A stretch of DNA of 47,494 nt from Terriglobales bacterium (GCA_027485675.1 JAIXQP010000035.1:1-47494), one strand, 5' to 3'. Positions 35,637 through 43,265 are shown, counted from the stretch's first letter. Program-made: numbers and translations. Notes: generated by a model not told the origin, from the sequence alone.

Positions 35637-35804
35637 TTGGAGAGAGTCGGCTGGCAGGTGAAGCGACAGCGGGGCTCTCACTGTCTCTTGGGTCACCCCA
35701 CTCGGCCAAACTATGAGTTTGCTTTTCACGATCAGGACGAAATCGGGCCGAGAATGCTGGCTCGCATCGCTAAACGGACGGGCTTGAAGCCCGACGATCT
35801 TTGA
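35637..35804 (+). CDS. hicA: HicA-like mRNA interferase toxin
   Basis: The frame following hicB encodes KARLVLAALERVGWQVKRQRGSHCLLGHP...FAFHDQDEIGPRMLARIAKRTGLKPDDL, a HicA toxin with the catalytic His in GSH. HicA is a small double-stranded RNA-binding-fold ribonuclease. The frame has a TGA at 35601-35603 and no ATG or GTG before the conserved region; the only standard start is TTG at 35637 (MERVGWQ, 55 residues), which trims the first helix. Either a non-standard start is used or the gene has lost its true start. Confidence 0.7.
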   Translation: MERVGWQVKRQRGSHCLLGHPTRPNYEFAFHDQDEIGPRMLARIAKRTGLKPDDL

Positions 35805-35837
35805 CCTTATGCCGGTGGCTCAGGATACGCTGATGGA

Positions 35838-36022
35838 ATGCGTTATCGGTCCGTGTGCACCCTCTCCTTCCCGTAGTCTCTTTTCTACTTTCTCTTGGGA
35901 CCAGCCAGGCCGCCGAGCCGATAGAAAGCGCCGAACTCAAAAGGATCTATGAGGCCGATCAGCGAGATCGTGATGGATCTTTTAGCGCTGTGGACTGGGC
36001 AGTTGTCGGACCACGGGACGCT
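35838..36022 (+). pseudogene. N-terminal fragment of a secreted DUF6624-like protein
   Basis: From the GTG at 35855 the frame reads a signal peptide (MHPLLPVVSFLLSLGTSQAAE) and then SAELKRIYEADQRDRDGSFSAVDWAVVGPRDA, which matches the start of DUF6624-like proteins. The match ends abruptly at about 36022, where a fragment of the RluA-type gene begins. An upstream ATG (35838) behind a TACGCT element is in a different frame, so the leader may also be shifted. The rest of the gene is missing. Confidence 0.6.
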
Positions 36023-36062
36023 CCCCATTCCTCCCCCGAAGCCTGGCAACACAAGCGGAACC
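36023..36062 (+). repeat. Second relic of the RluA-type gene 5' region
   Basis: CCCCATTCCTCCCCCGAAGC and the following CTGGCAAC repeat the bases encoding PHSSPEAWQ in the pseudouridine synthase (about 26685-26712). It is joined on the left to the DUF6624-like fragment and on the right to the small gene at 36085, the same right-hand neighbour as at 25744-25757. Confidence 0.6.
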
Positions 36063-36084
36063 ATTGGCCCGGTAGAATCACGGC

Positions 36085-36291
36085 ATGGGCCTGCTGGACG
36101 AATTCCGCATGGACAAGAGCCATCTCTCGGTCGCCACAACGACCACCCCGTCGGATGCCAAGGCCAATTGGCAAACTCGCACCAAGCAGGAACGCCTCGC
36201 CGCCCTGGAATCGATTCGGCAGATCGTTTCCGGTTACGACCCGGAGACCACCCGGCGACAGAAACTTCTTGAGGTGACTCGTTGTCCCTGA
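36085..36291 (+). CDS. Small conserved partner protein of a nucleotidyltransferase
   Basis: A 68-residue protein (MGLLDEFRMDKSHLSVATTT...ANWQTRTKQERLAALESIRQIVSGYDPETTRRQKLLEV). The core xxWQTRTxxERLAALExxRQxxxGYDP is that of a short protein usually encoded directly before a nucleotidyltransferase. Here no such enzyme follows; only a trace (LTFQAVS) may remain of its start. TAGAAT at 36073-36078 lies 6 nt before the ATG, so transcription of this orphan may persist. A decayed copy is at 25757. Confidence 0.6.
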   Translation: MGLLDEFRMDKSHLSVATTTTPSDAKANWQTRTKQERLAALESIRQIVSGYDPETTRRQKLLEVTRCP

Positions 36292-36392
36292 CGTTCCAGG
36301 CAGTCTCTGCCATCGACCATTGCGATAGTCCCGCTTGGACCATTCGAATCGCCTGTCCAATGGGGTGTTAGCCTTGTAGCGGGAACCAAGCG

Positions 36393-36800
36393 ATGACGGT
36401 CACGGTCCAACTTCCCTCCAATGTCGAGCAAGCGTATCTCGCCGCCGCCAAGGAAATGGGCGTTTCCCTCGACACGCTCGTGTCCGATGTGCTGCTATCT
36501 AACGTCCCCGTCACCAATCCGCCGTCAGCACCGAAACTCATCGAAGAAAACGGCATCGTCGGTGGCACCCTGTACGATGCCCTCATCGCGGCTTGCGCAC
36601 TGCAGTCCGCGGCCGATCGGATCTACCGTTGGAACACAAAACGCTTTCAGCGGCTTGGACCGCAAGTGGCGGCACGACTGACCACACCATCAACGGAGTT
36701 CCTCGCAGCCATTAAGGGCGCGTCACGACTGACCATCACAGGCGGCGCCGTCTACGATGCCCTCATCGCACCCGCTTCGAAGGCACAGGCGGATCGGGAT
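36393..36800 (+). pseudogene. Antitoxin fused to PIN-toxin fragments
   Basis: Residues 1-55 (MTVTVQLPSNVEQAYLAAAKEMGVSLDTLVSDVL...) form a short VapB/CopG-like antitoxin. The frame then continues straight into a PIN-domain C-terminus (VGGTLYDALIAACALQSAADRIYRWNTKRFQRLGPQVAARLTTP). A second, shorter PIN fragment follows (EFLAAIKGASRLTITGGAVYDALIA). The frame stays open to 37106, but beyond about 36800 it is only antisense to the PEP-CTERM gene. The PIN N-terminal acids are absent, so no nuclease is possible. Confidence 0.65.
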
Positions 36801-36842
36801 CGCCGTTCCCTTTGCGCTGAGACGGGATCGCGATACTTCTGC

Positions 36843-37406
36843 TTAGCTTCGCTTGCGGAGGCGGTACAGGATGGCGAGGCTGCCCAAGGCCATCAGACCG
36901 ATGCTGGATGGCTCGGGTATTTCCCCGACGTTGATCGTCAACGAATCGGCGGGCAAGGTATACACGTACTGCCCCGGGGTGAGGCCCAACGAGTTAATTG
37001 TCCGATTGTTCCACTGTGCGGTGGAGTTGATCGGCAAGCCGGAGGCATAGCTCCGATCCGTCCAGATCAAGGGCGGGCCTGCGGACGAAGGACCCACTCC
37101 GACTAGGATGCCAGAAAAGGACGACACAGTAGTAAAACCTCCCGGCCCCAAACTGGTCGGACCCGAGGCGCCGATGTAAACATTGGTTGAACCGCTAACC
37201 CCTAACAAGAGCGTCCCGATATTGGGTATGACTCCGGGCGTACCGGTGCTTTGTCCCCTCGACAACCCCATCAAATTCAAGCTGCCCGTCGCTGTAGCTA
37301 CCACGTTATTACCGGATTCGAACACGTTGATGATCAACGCCGCACCAGCCTGTTTGGCCGTCCCGATCAGCATAAGGGCACAAAAAAAGCCGCGCCAGAA
37401 CCGCAT
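36843..37406 (-). CDS. PEP-CTERM secreted protein
   Basis: A 187-residue protein with a signal peptide (MRFWRGFFCALMLIGTAKQAGA), a beta-rich body beginning with ALIINVFESGNNVVATATGSLNL (a common start of acidobacterial PEP-CTERM proteins), and the sorting signal EIPEPSSIGLMALGSLAILYRLRKRS. GGAGG stands about 9 nt before the ATG. It should be exported and processed by an exosortase. The body has no known activity. Confidence 0.88.
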   Translation of the reverse strand: MRFWRGFFCALMLIGTAKQAGAALIINVFESGNNVVATATGSLNLMGLSRGQSTGTPGVIPNIGTLLLGVSGSTNVYIGASGPTSLGPGGFTTVSSFSGILVGVGPSSAGPPLIWTDRSYASGLPINSTAQWNNRTINSLGLTPGQYVYTLPADSLTINVGEIPEPSSIGLMALGSLAILYRLRKRS

Positions 37407-37489
37407 TCAACGTTCCTCCCAAGGTCTTGGATCTACAGTGATTAACAGAGCTTAGCACAGGTCTGGAGGCGATTCGAGGAAGAGGGCCA

Positions 37490-37909
37490 TTACCTCGCAG
37501 CCGCTTTGAAGTCCGAGGTGGAGGTGCTTCTCACCTGGAACGTAAGGGACTTCGTTCGGTTGGCCGGGCCACTGCTTGATCGGACGCCCTCCGCGGCGGC
37601 GGGGGTGAACCGGACCTCGTCGGCCGCCAGATACTCACCCGTTCTCGGACCTGAAAACTGCACGTGAGCGATCCGCGGACCTTTCACCGTCATCGTGAAG
37701 ATCGGAACCGGTTCGCCAGGCGCCTTTCGCACCGGAATGGAGGCGAGGCTCGCACGGTCCACCACGTTGCCTTCCGCATCGAAGGCTTCTAGCAGGGCCG
37801 GAGTGGCAGTCGATCCCCCGAAGGTGACGGTGACTGACGATGCCGGCTGCGGGAATGTCGCTCGCATAGGAATCGGTTCCAACGCCCCTTGGCTAAACCT
37901 CTCGAGCAA
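37490..37909 (-). pseudogene. C-terminal remnant of a secreted beta-sandwich protein
   Basis: 139 residues without a signal peptide (MRATFPQPASSVTVTFGGSTATPALLEAFDAEGNVVDRASLASIPV...FTMTVKGPRIAHVQFSGP...ADEVRFTP). The pattern is that of a C-terminal beta-sandwich found in exported acidobacterial proteins. Its N-terminal half and leader are missing; nothing homologous is found upstream to 38000. A small intact cytoplasmic protein is less likely. Confidence 0.45.
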
Positions 37910-37987
37910 TACGTGGCATATTCGACTCGTTGCGAAAGCGCTCTATCGGGGCTTTAAGGAGACGGACGTGGCGTTTGAGCCCGATGG

Positions 37988-38206
37988 CTAGGCCGCGACA
38001 ATTTCCAGCGTGCCGGCTCAAATTGCGGGCGGAGGAACGACCAAGCCCTCAGCCCGTAGTCCTTCGATGTGGAACTCCACTGCTTCGCGGATAAGGGACT
38101 CCACTTCTTCTCAGGAATCGCCTACGGCGATGCCGCCTGTCAGGTCGGGGACAGAAGCCCCTCAGGTCGCTTCGCCCTTTTCCTAGATCACCGTGTATTT
38201 CGCCAC
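37988..38206 (-). pseudogene. hicB-like antitoxin pseudogene with four in-frame stops
   Basis: Read from GTG 38206, the frame encodes VAKYTVI*EKGEAT*GASVPDLTGGIAVGDS*EEVESLIREAVEFHIEGLRAEGLVVPPPAI*AGT... (* = stop) down to TAG 37988. It is clearly a HicB antitoxin with its frame intact over 73 codons but interrupted by one TAG and three TGA. At least two stops fit single transitions, such as Trp TGG to TGA. It follows the hicA relic directly, in the order hicA-hicB. Confidence 0.8.
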
Positions 38207-38208
38207 TG

Positions 38209-38421
38209 CTAATCTCCTTCCAGTTCCGCTGCTTTCAGAATTGCCCGAAGATTGCCGCTTGGAACGTCTTTACCGGGATGCCCGGCGACGGTGACAACCG
38301 AGGCGCTTCATGGAAGATTGAACTGGCTTTACGGATGCTTGGACTGCCGGTGGCTACCTCTCGTCGAGAGGACCACCTACCCTGCGGACTCCAGCTTCCC
38401 AATCAGGTCCCGAACCTTCAC
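38209..38421 (-). pseudogene. hicA-like toxin pseudogene with three in-frame stops
   Basis: From GTG 38421 the frame reads VKVRDLIGKLESAG*VVLSTRGSHRQSKHP*, then an extra segment of about 8 codons containing another stop, then VVTVAGHPGKDVPSGNLRAILKAAELEGD and TAG at 38209. GSH (catalytic His) and the VAGHPGKDVP strand identify HicA. The first stop replaces the conserved Trp. The inserted segment keeps the frame. No functional product is possible without readthrough. Confidence 0.8.
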
Positions 38422-38486
38422 GACCGGGTCCTATCGCAAAGCGATAAGGAAGGACTTGTAGCAAAGTGTAGAGTTATTCCTCCCGG

Positions 38487-38527
38487 CTCACGCGCCATTC
38501 GTCAATTGACGAATCGCCGGCAATCCA
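38487..38527 (+). repeat. Dispersed palindromic repeat, copy 2, with perfect 18-bp palindrome
   Basis: The unit reads CTCACGCGCC, then the perfect palindrome ATTCGTCAATTGACGAAT (38497-38514), then CGCCGGCAATCC. Related copies lie at 35269-35303 and 45969-46010. It is placed between the decayed hicAB and the higBA promoter. Confidence 0.65.
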
Positions 38528-38709
38528 GACGAGTGTCGGCGCACCTTCCTGGAACGACTTCTGGCCCGTCCACTTCCGGATAGCGGCATCCAGGTATGAG
38601 TATTGAACGATCTACGCTGCGCGACTTTCGTGGACCGTGGTTCGCCGGGGGCCAGCTCGAGTAGCCCCAGTGGGCGAAAACATCCCCCGAACCACACTGC
38701 AGAAGTCTG

Positions 38710-38738
38710 TTGACGGACTAGTCTATAAAGGTCATAAT
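38710..38738 (+). promoter_or_regulatory. Promoter of the higBA-like operon
   Basis: TTGACG (38710-38715), 17-base spacer, CATAAT (38733-38738). The -10 box ends 6 nt before the GTG at 38745, which puts the expected transcription start on or next to the start codon. Confidence 0.65.
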
Positions 38739-38744
38739 GGAGTT

Positions 38745-39104
38745 GTGTGGGAAGTAGAATTCACCGACGAGTTCGAGGGTTGGTGGGTCGGCCTCGACGC
38801 CGGGGAACAAGATAGTGTCGATTTTGTTGTCCAGTTGTTGATCCGCGAAGGGCCTGTGCTTCCATTCCCCTATAGTTCCGACGTCTCGGGCGCGAGGAAA
38901 CACGACGTTCGAGAGTTGCGCATTCAACATCAAGGCCGCCCCTATCGAGTGCTCTATGTTTTTGATCCGCGCCGCCACGCCATTCTGCTCATCGGCGGCG
39001 ATAAGACTGGCCAAGATCGCTGGTATGAGGAGCACGTACCACTCGCCGAACAGATCTATTCGAAGTACTTGCAGGAATTGAAACAGGAGGGACTAATCCC
39101 ATGA
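38745..39104 (+). CDS. higB: HigB-type (RelE/Gp49-like) toxin
   Basis: A 119-residue toxin of the phage-derived Gp49-like/HigB family (PF05973): VWEVEFTDEFEGWWVGLDAGEQDSVDFVVQLLIREGPVLPFPYSSDVSGARKHDVRELRIQHQGRPYRVLYVFDPRRHAILLIGGDKTG. The conserved ELRIQHQGRPYRVLYVFDP core and the KTG turn are present. The GTG at 38745 is chosen because homology begins there and the promoter ends 6 nt before it. The ATG of the antitoxin overlaps its stop. Such toxins cleave mRNA on the ribosome. Confidence 0.88.
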   Translation: MWEVEFTDEFEGWWVGLDAGEQDSVDFVVQLLIREGPVLPFPYSSDVSGARKHDVRELRIQHQGRPYRVLYVFDPRRHAILLIGGDKTGQDRWYEEHVPLAEQIYSKYLQELKQEGLIP

Positions 39105-39430
39105 AGAACTGGAATGAACTGCGAGCCAAGATTCCGGCCGACCGGCGCCAGAGCACCGACGCGCGCGTAGCCGCTGCCTTGAAGGAGATGCCCCTTCACC
39201 GCTTGCGGGAAGCCCGCCGGCTCACCCAGAAGCAAATCGCGGAAGCTATGCGGATCGATCAGAGCCGTGTTTCCAAGATCGAACGCCGCACCGACGTGTA
39301 TGTGAGTACCTTGCGCAACTTCGTATCCGCCCTGGGCGGCGAACTCGAACTGGTCGCGCGGTTCCCCGACGGAAGGGTGAGGATTTCGAGCCTCTCAGAT
39401 GAGCAGCACGTTGGCACAGTGGAGGAATAG
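39101..39430 (+). CDS. higA: XRE-family antitoxin
   Basis: A 109-residue helix-turn-helix protein with the antitoxin layout used behind Gp49-like toxins: an N-terminal helical part, then an XRE domain (LREARRLTQKQIAEAMRIDQSRVSKIERRTDVYVSTLRNFVSALGGELELVARFPDG). It overlaps higB by four bases (ATGA) and presumably represses the operon together with the toxin. Both genes look intact, so this is a functional pair. Confidence 0.9.
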   Translation: MKNWNELRAKIPADRRQSTDARVAAALKEMPLHRLREARRLTQKQIAEAMRIDQSRVSKIERRTDVYVSTLRNFVSALGGELELVARFPDGRVRISSLSDEQHVGTVEE

Positions 39431-39766
39431 GCACGAAGCCTTCAAGGCCGCACGAGACGCAGCCGTACCAGACGCGCGCGACCCGGTGGAAAAGCGTGAC
39501 GTTGGAAAGAATCTCGGAGCCAGACTCCGTTTGGCTCCGTCCGTCCAACAACCGAGCATCGCCGCCATCAGAAAACTGAAGAACGGCAAGTCCAATATCA
39601 GCCAGTGGCTGTTGGGCGGTGGTGGGCCGTACGCAGCAATGCGGAGAGTGATGGCCGCAAAGGGAAACGCTGCCGCGAGCAGCGCGGTCTTCGTCAGACT
39701 TCTCCAGAGGAAACGTCCTGCGATCCGCAGAGCGATACCGAGTCCCAACAATGCTGCTGCATTCAT
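39395..39766 (-). CDS. Possible small membrane protein
   Basis: The minus-strand frame encodes MNAAALLGLGIALRIAGRFL, TALLAAAFPFAAITLRIAAYG and LILDLPFFSFLMAAMLGCW, three hydrophobic stretches joined by basic turns, then a basic tail. It overlaps the higA 3' end tail to tail. No family or ribosome site was recognised, and the last 40 residues look non-coding. It may be a decayed gene or chance. Confidence 0.35.
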   Translation of the reverse strand: MNAAALLGLGIALRIAGRFLWRSLTKTALLAAAFPFAAITLRIAAYGPPPPNSHWLILDLPFFSFLMAAMLGCWTDGAKRSLAPRFFPTSRFSTGSRASGTAASRAALKASCLFLHCANVLLI

Positions 39767-39829
39767 AATGAGCGCCGAACCGGGGCGAGGGGATCTGTCC
39801 ACGCCGGGCGCTTTCGATAACGAGACTTC

Positions 39830-39857
39830 GAGCCAATTTCCGAATCGCGCGTGATCC
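39830..39857 (-). repeat. Dispersed palindromic repeat, inverted partial copy
   Basis: On the minus strand it reads GGATCACGCGCGATTCGGAA then ATTGGCTCG, matching the unit GAATCACGCGCnAnTCGGAAGTTGGCC. Confidence 0.45.
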
Positions 39858-40119
39858 GGGATGAACTTCTGGAGGCATGCGGATCAAGTGGAGTAACGTA
39901 GGATGGCGTTACCGCGCCCCGATGCCAACGATCAGCGCCTCCTGCGGGATCTTCGTGCGAATGCTTTATAACGACCACCCTCCGCCGCGTTTTCACTCGT
40001 GATACCGCGAGTTCGAAGCAATAGTGAAAAGCCAGCCCTGGAGCTTTGTCCCAATTTCCCGCCCAATCTCGCTTCTACTGGTGTCACCCCGGTTTACGGT
40101 CCATACACAAGGAGCTTCT

Positions 40120-41400
40120 ATGCGGACATTCGCTTTATTTCTGCTCATCGCCGCGCTCGCGTCCGGCCAGCGAATTCTCTACAACGAGGGCCTCGACAAG
40201 AAAGGGAAAGAGGCCAAAGCAGCCGCCGACAAGCTCGCTAGCGTGCCCGTCACCAGCAAGCAGCTAGAAAACCTCGCACGAATTGAAAAGCTGCAGATCG
40301 AGTCGGCATTGCGCGATGGCGAGCTCACCATGCGCACGCAGATTCAGACGTTTCGGAGTTGGTCCGACGTCAGCCTCTCCGTCTGCCGCACCCTGCGTTT
40401 CCTGTACGCCGATGGCAACCCACTCGCTATGGCTTCCCCCCCTTCGCCAGCCAATTGCACTGCCGAAAGGCTGAAAGAGGCGAAGGAAGCCGCCGCCGCC
40501 CGCAATGCTCCACCCGCGCCCAATCTTGAAGCTATGCAGTCCGGTAAGTCAGGCGGACTTAATGTGGCGATCGAGACCTTCCGCGCCGCCGCTTCGAAAA
40601 GGGTCGGAAAGGGAAAAAAGGTCGAAAAGGGATCATTGCAGTCGGACGCCCCCTCCGACAAAGACATTCAGGCCTTACTCGATGCCGCCCTCGCCCGAAT
40701 CGCGGACATCAAAGAGCTCGAGAATTTCGCCTCCAGCATCCCTGGCCTTAAACTTCCAGGGCTATCGGAGAGCAAAGTCATCGGTGAAGTCGAGAAAGGC
40801 ATCAAAGAAATCGGCGGCTTGCTCGTCTCCGCCGCCCACATCTGGTCCACCTACGTCGGAGTCTCCCAGGATCCGCGCGACCTTATGCCCTCCCGTGAGA
40901 AGCTTGCCATCGCGCTGGCCGCCATCGAAACCGAACGAATCAAAGAGCTGACGCTTATCCGCGCGGCACACGTTCTTTACATTGAAGATCTCCAACTGCG
41001 CCTCGAAGACGCGGTGGTCGAGATTTCCCAAATGAATCGCTGGTTCTCTACCGAACTCATCGAGCCGGACCTCAAGAGTGGCATGCCGTACGCCGGCGCC
41101 TCTAGCGTGCTTTCCGCCGAACTTCGACGCGAAAAGGCCATTTACGCGCTCCATCTCGCTACCGCCGGCGCCGTCGTGAATCTCGCCCCGCACGCCATTC
41201 GCGAACTCCGCATCTCACTCGCCCAACGCCGCCACGACATCCGCAGAGATGCCGTCTACAACGGCGCCTACGAAGTCGCGCTCAAAGCCGCTGGCGAACG
41301 CATCTCGGCCTACTACGCCGCCGGGGTCAAGACCTCTCAGGTCGCCTCGTTGCTCTATTACCTCTCGGGGATAGTCTCTTTCCCCGCCATCGCCTTCTAA
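40120..41400 (+). CDS. Secreted helical protein of unknown function
   Basis: A 426-residue protein with a signal peptide (MRTFALFLLIAALASGQ) and an almost entirely helical, charged body. A lysine-rich low-complexity stretch (KRVGKGKKVEKG, about 166-177) and a C-terminal repeat-like helical part follow. No family was recognised. The ATG at 40120 follows AAGGAG by 5 nt; the upstream in-frame ATG at 40024 has no such site. It heads a three-gene operon with a lipoprotein and a short coiled-coil protein, which suggests an envelope complex. Confidence 0.78.
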   Translation: MRTFALFLLIAALASGQRILYNEGLDKKGKEAKAAADKLASVPVTSKQLENLARIEKLQIESALRDGELTMRTQIQTFRSWSDVSLSVCRTLRFLYADGNPLAMASPPSPANCTAERLKEAKEAAAARNAPPAPNLEAMQSGKSGGLNVAIETFRAAASKRVGKGKKVEKGSLQSDAPSDKDIQALLDAALARIADIKELENFASSIPGLKLPGLSESKVIGEVEKGIKEIGGLLVSAAHIWSTYVGVSQDPRDLMPSREKLAIALAAIETERIKELTLIRAAHVLYIEDLQLRLEDAVVEISQMNRWFSTELIEPDLKSGMPYAGASSVLSAELRREKAIYALHLATAGAVVNLAPHAIRELRISLAQRRHDIRRDAVYNGAYEVALKAAGERISAYYAAGVKTSQVASLLYYLSGIVSFPAIAF

Positions 41401-41414
41401 CCACGGAATCCGCC

Positions 41415-42071
41415 ATGAAGAAACTAATACTTCTCCTCCCCGCGCTCCTCATCCTCTCCGGCTGCGATCAACGCGCCGTCGAGTTCGCTCGTAAAACCGT
41501 TGACCTTCTCGCGGAGTATCAGAAGCGGCTCGACGACCAGATCACAGCCTCCAGCGCCTACTACCGCCAAACCGCGGGACTCCTTGCGGCCGATGATACT
41601 CGCGTCAATCTCGGCGGCCTGCAAGCCGAACGCAACGAGCGATCCTCCGAGTTAGAAGCCGATTTGCGCGAAGGCCGCCGTTCGTACTCGCTCTATCGCA
41701 CCTATCTCCGCGACTATGCCAAAGGCCACGCCGCTAAACAGCAAGCATGGCTCTCCGCCGGCATCGACGCATCCGTGCCCTATCTGGCGCAACTCATTGC
41801 GCTCGACTCCGACAAGGCAACCGTCGATGCCTACGGCAAGGTCCTCAAGAACCTCGCCGAGCCCCGCGGCCTCAAGGATCAAATTGGCGACATCAAAGAC
41901 TTCGTCGATAGCTCCAAGCAGGAGTTCCAAACGCTCGTCTGTAACGACCTGAAGACCAAGCTTACCGCTCTTTCCACCGCCCCCGCCGGCGAACTGCCGG
42001 TCGCCAAAGCGGAACGTGAACAGAGTAAACAAGCCATCGAGAACCTCATCAAAGACCAGAAGTGTAAATAA
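41415..42071 (+). CDS. Lipoprotein with helical body
   Basis: A 218-residue protein with a lipobox LSGC (MKKLILLLPALLILSGCDQ, Cys17), so it should be lipidated and membrane-attached. The rest is helical (VEFARKTVDLLAEYQKRLDDQI..., LYRTYLRDYAKGHAAKQQ...) with two cysteines near the C-terminus. No family recognised. It lies 14 bases after the secreted protein gene and 9 bases before the next gene, so the three are cotranscribed. Confidence 0.8.
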   Translation: MKKLILLLPALLILSGCDQRAVEFARKTVDLLAEYQKRLDDQITASSAYYRQTAGLLAADDTRVNLGGLQAERNERSSELEADLREGRRSYSLYRTYLRDYAKGHAAKQQAWLSAGIDASVPYLAQLIALDSDKATVDAYGKVLKNLAEPRGLKDQIGDIKDFVDSSKQEFQTLVCNDLKTKLTALSTAPAGELPVAKAEREQSKQAIENLIKDQKCK

Positions 42072-42080
42072 GGACCGCCT

Positions 42081-42380
42081 ATGACTCGCGAACAAATCCT
42101 CGCCGCGATCGCTGAACTCGACCGCGCCATTGCCACGCTCCAATCCCAACTCCACCCGCCGCCCGTCGATCCCGCCGAGCGCCAGCGGCTCGAGAACGAA
42201 CTGCAAATTGCGCAGCAAGCCCGCGCTGCCCTTCTCCAGGCCCTCGCCAACCTCCCGCCCGCCGCCGCGGCTTCGGTCGACGCCATGGCTCGCTCCGCCA
42301 AGGCGCGCCGCCGTGCCGAGCGCGTCCTCGCCGCAATCGATAGCCCTACGCCGCCCCGCAAACGCGACTCTGGCCGCTAG
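42081..42380 (+). CDS. Short Ala-rich coiled-coil protein
   Basis: A 99-residue protein made of two helices: MTREQILAAIAELDRAIATLQSQL, a proline break (HPPPVDPAER) and QRLENELQIAQQARAALLQALANL, then a basic tail. No signal peptide. It is the last gene of the operon starting at 40120. The function is unknown. Confidence 0.65.
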   Translation: MTREQILAAIAELDRAIATLQSQLHPPPVDPAERQRLENELQIAQQARAALLQALANLPPAAAASVDAMARSAKARRRAERVLAAIDSPTPPRKRDSGR

Positions 42381-42424
42381 CCCCACCCGCGTGGGTCCCT
42401 TGTAGCTATAGAGAATGCCACGCG

Positions 42425-42620
42425 AAAGGGGCCGGCGTTCATTCCCTCGATAGCGCTTTCCCTCGTCCTCTCGGTGGCCGCCGTCGCCCGGTGAGCCCGC
42501 AGCACCATGCTTGGCGCCGCCACAGACCCCTTCGGGGCCGCCGTACTGAACGCAAAAGTGACCGTCGAGAATCCTGTTACCGGCGCGCCGACTACCACTG
42601 AGTTGATCGGTTGGCGCCAC
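42425..42620 (+). pseudogene. N-terminal relic of a TonB-receptor-type protein
   Basis: One frame gives a signal peptide (FIPSIALSLVLSVAAVA), an in-frame TGA, and then STMLGAATDPFGAAVLNAKVTVENPVTGAPTTT, the carboxypeptidase-regulatory (Cna_B-like) domain that opens the large Oar/TonB-dependent receptors abundant in Acidobacteria. After about 42610 the homology is lost. The remaining kilobase-scale gene is absent. Confidence 0.65.
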
Positions 42621-43265
42621 TGCGTAAACGGTTCGCTCGGTTCTGTCAGGCCTCTGCGGCGTTGCGGGAGTCGAATACAAAAAAGGTCGGGCTGGGCCAC
42701 TACTCCGCAAATACTCATCCACGCTCTTTGACGCGCCAATTCCCGGATTGTCGGCAATCCGGAAGTTGGCCCCAAACGGCGTCGAGGAAATCAACTTGGC
42801 GCACCACTCTCGGCTTCCATCCGCCAATCCCGGCAGCAAATGGAGACGGCCTCTCTTTTGCAAACGTTACGGCGGCGGTCCACGATGCATCTGACGAAGC
42901 AGCAAATGGAGTGGCGGAAGCCGCGAGCAGTGGATGCGTATTGCTCCAGCGTTGCGAATGCCGCCGACGGTCGCCGTTTGACCGGCAATGGAAAACTGCC
43001 AGCCGAGGATGTCGGGAAGCTGGCATTTCGTAACCGCAATCTATTGACTGTATTGCTGTAAGCGCGGTTCGAGCGCCTTACCCGCTCGAACGGTTCGAAC
43101 ACGCCGGTCTGTGGCTCTCTGTCTTTCCATGCCTCAACGGACGAATGTTCCTGCCTAGGCACGCCGCTCGATGACTCGCTAACCAGAGTCAAAGGAACGA
43201 TTCGCTCGATCATGGGCGATTGGCGGCAGGTTCCCTATCTGGTGCGAAGTAGCGGTTTGACGAGG
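42621..43265 (+). other. 645 bases without a recognisable gene
   Basis: The stretch contains one dispersed repeat with a clear hairpin (42731-42785) and otherwise no frame with family features. It is probably gene debris. Confidence 0.5.
42731..42785 (+). repeat. Dispersed palindromic repeat, copy with hairpin
   Basis: The stem CCGGATTG (42743-42750), loop TCGG and stem CAATCCGG (42755-42762) are perfectly paired. It is followed by AAGTTGGCCCCAAACGGCG. The latter part recurs at 44611-44652 and 45883-45927. Confidence 0.65.

Noticed and set aside
37988-38421. Stop-codon recoding in hicAB
   Set aside because: All three stop codons occur and neighbouring genes use them as normal stops; decay is simpler.
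41652-42863. 403-codon minus-strand frame across the lipoprotein and small coiled-coil genes
   Set aside because: The plus-strand genes have signal peptide, lipobox and tight operon spacing; the antisense frame has none of these.
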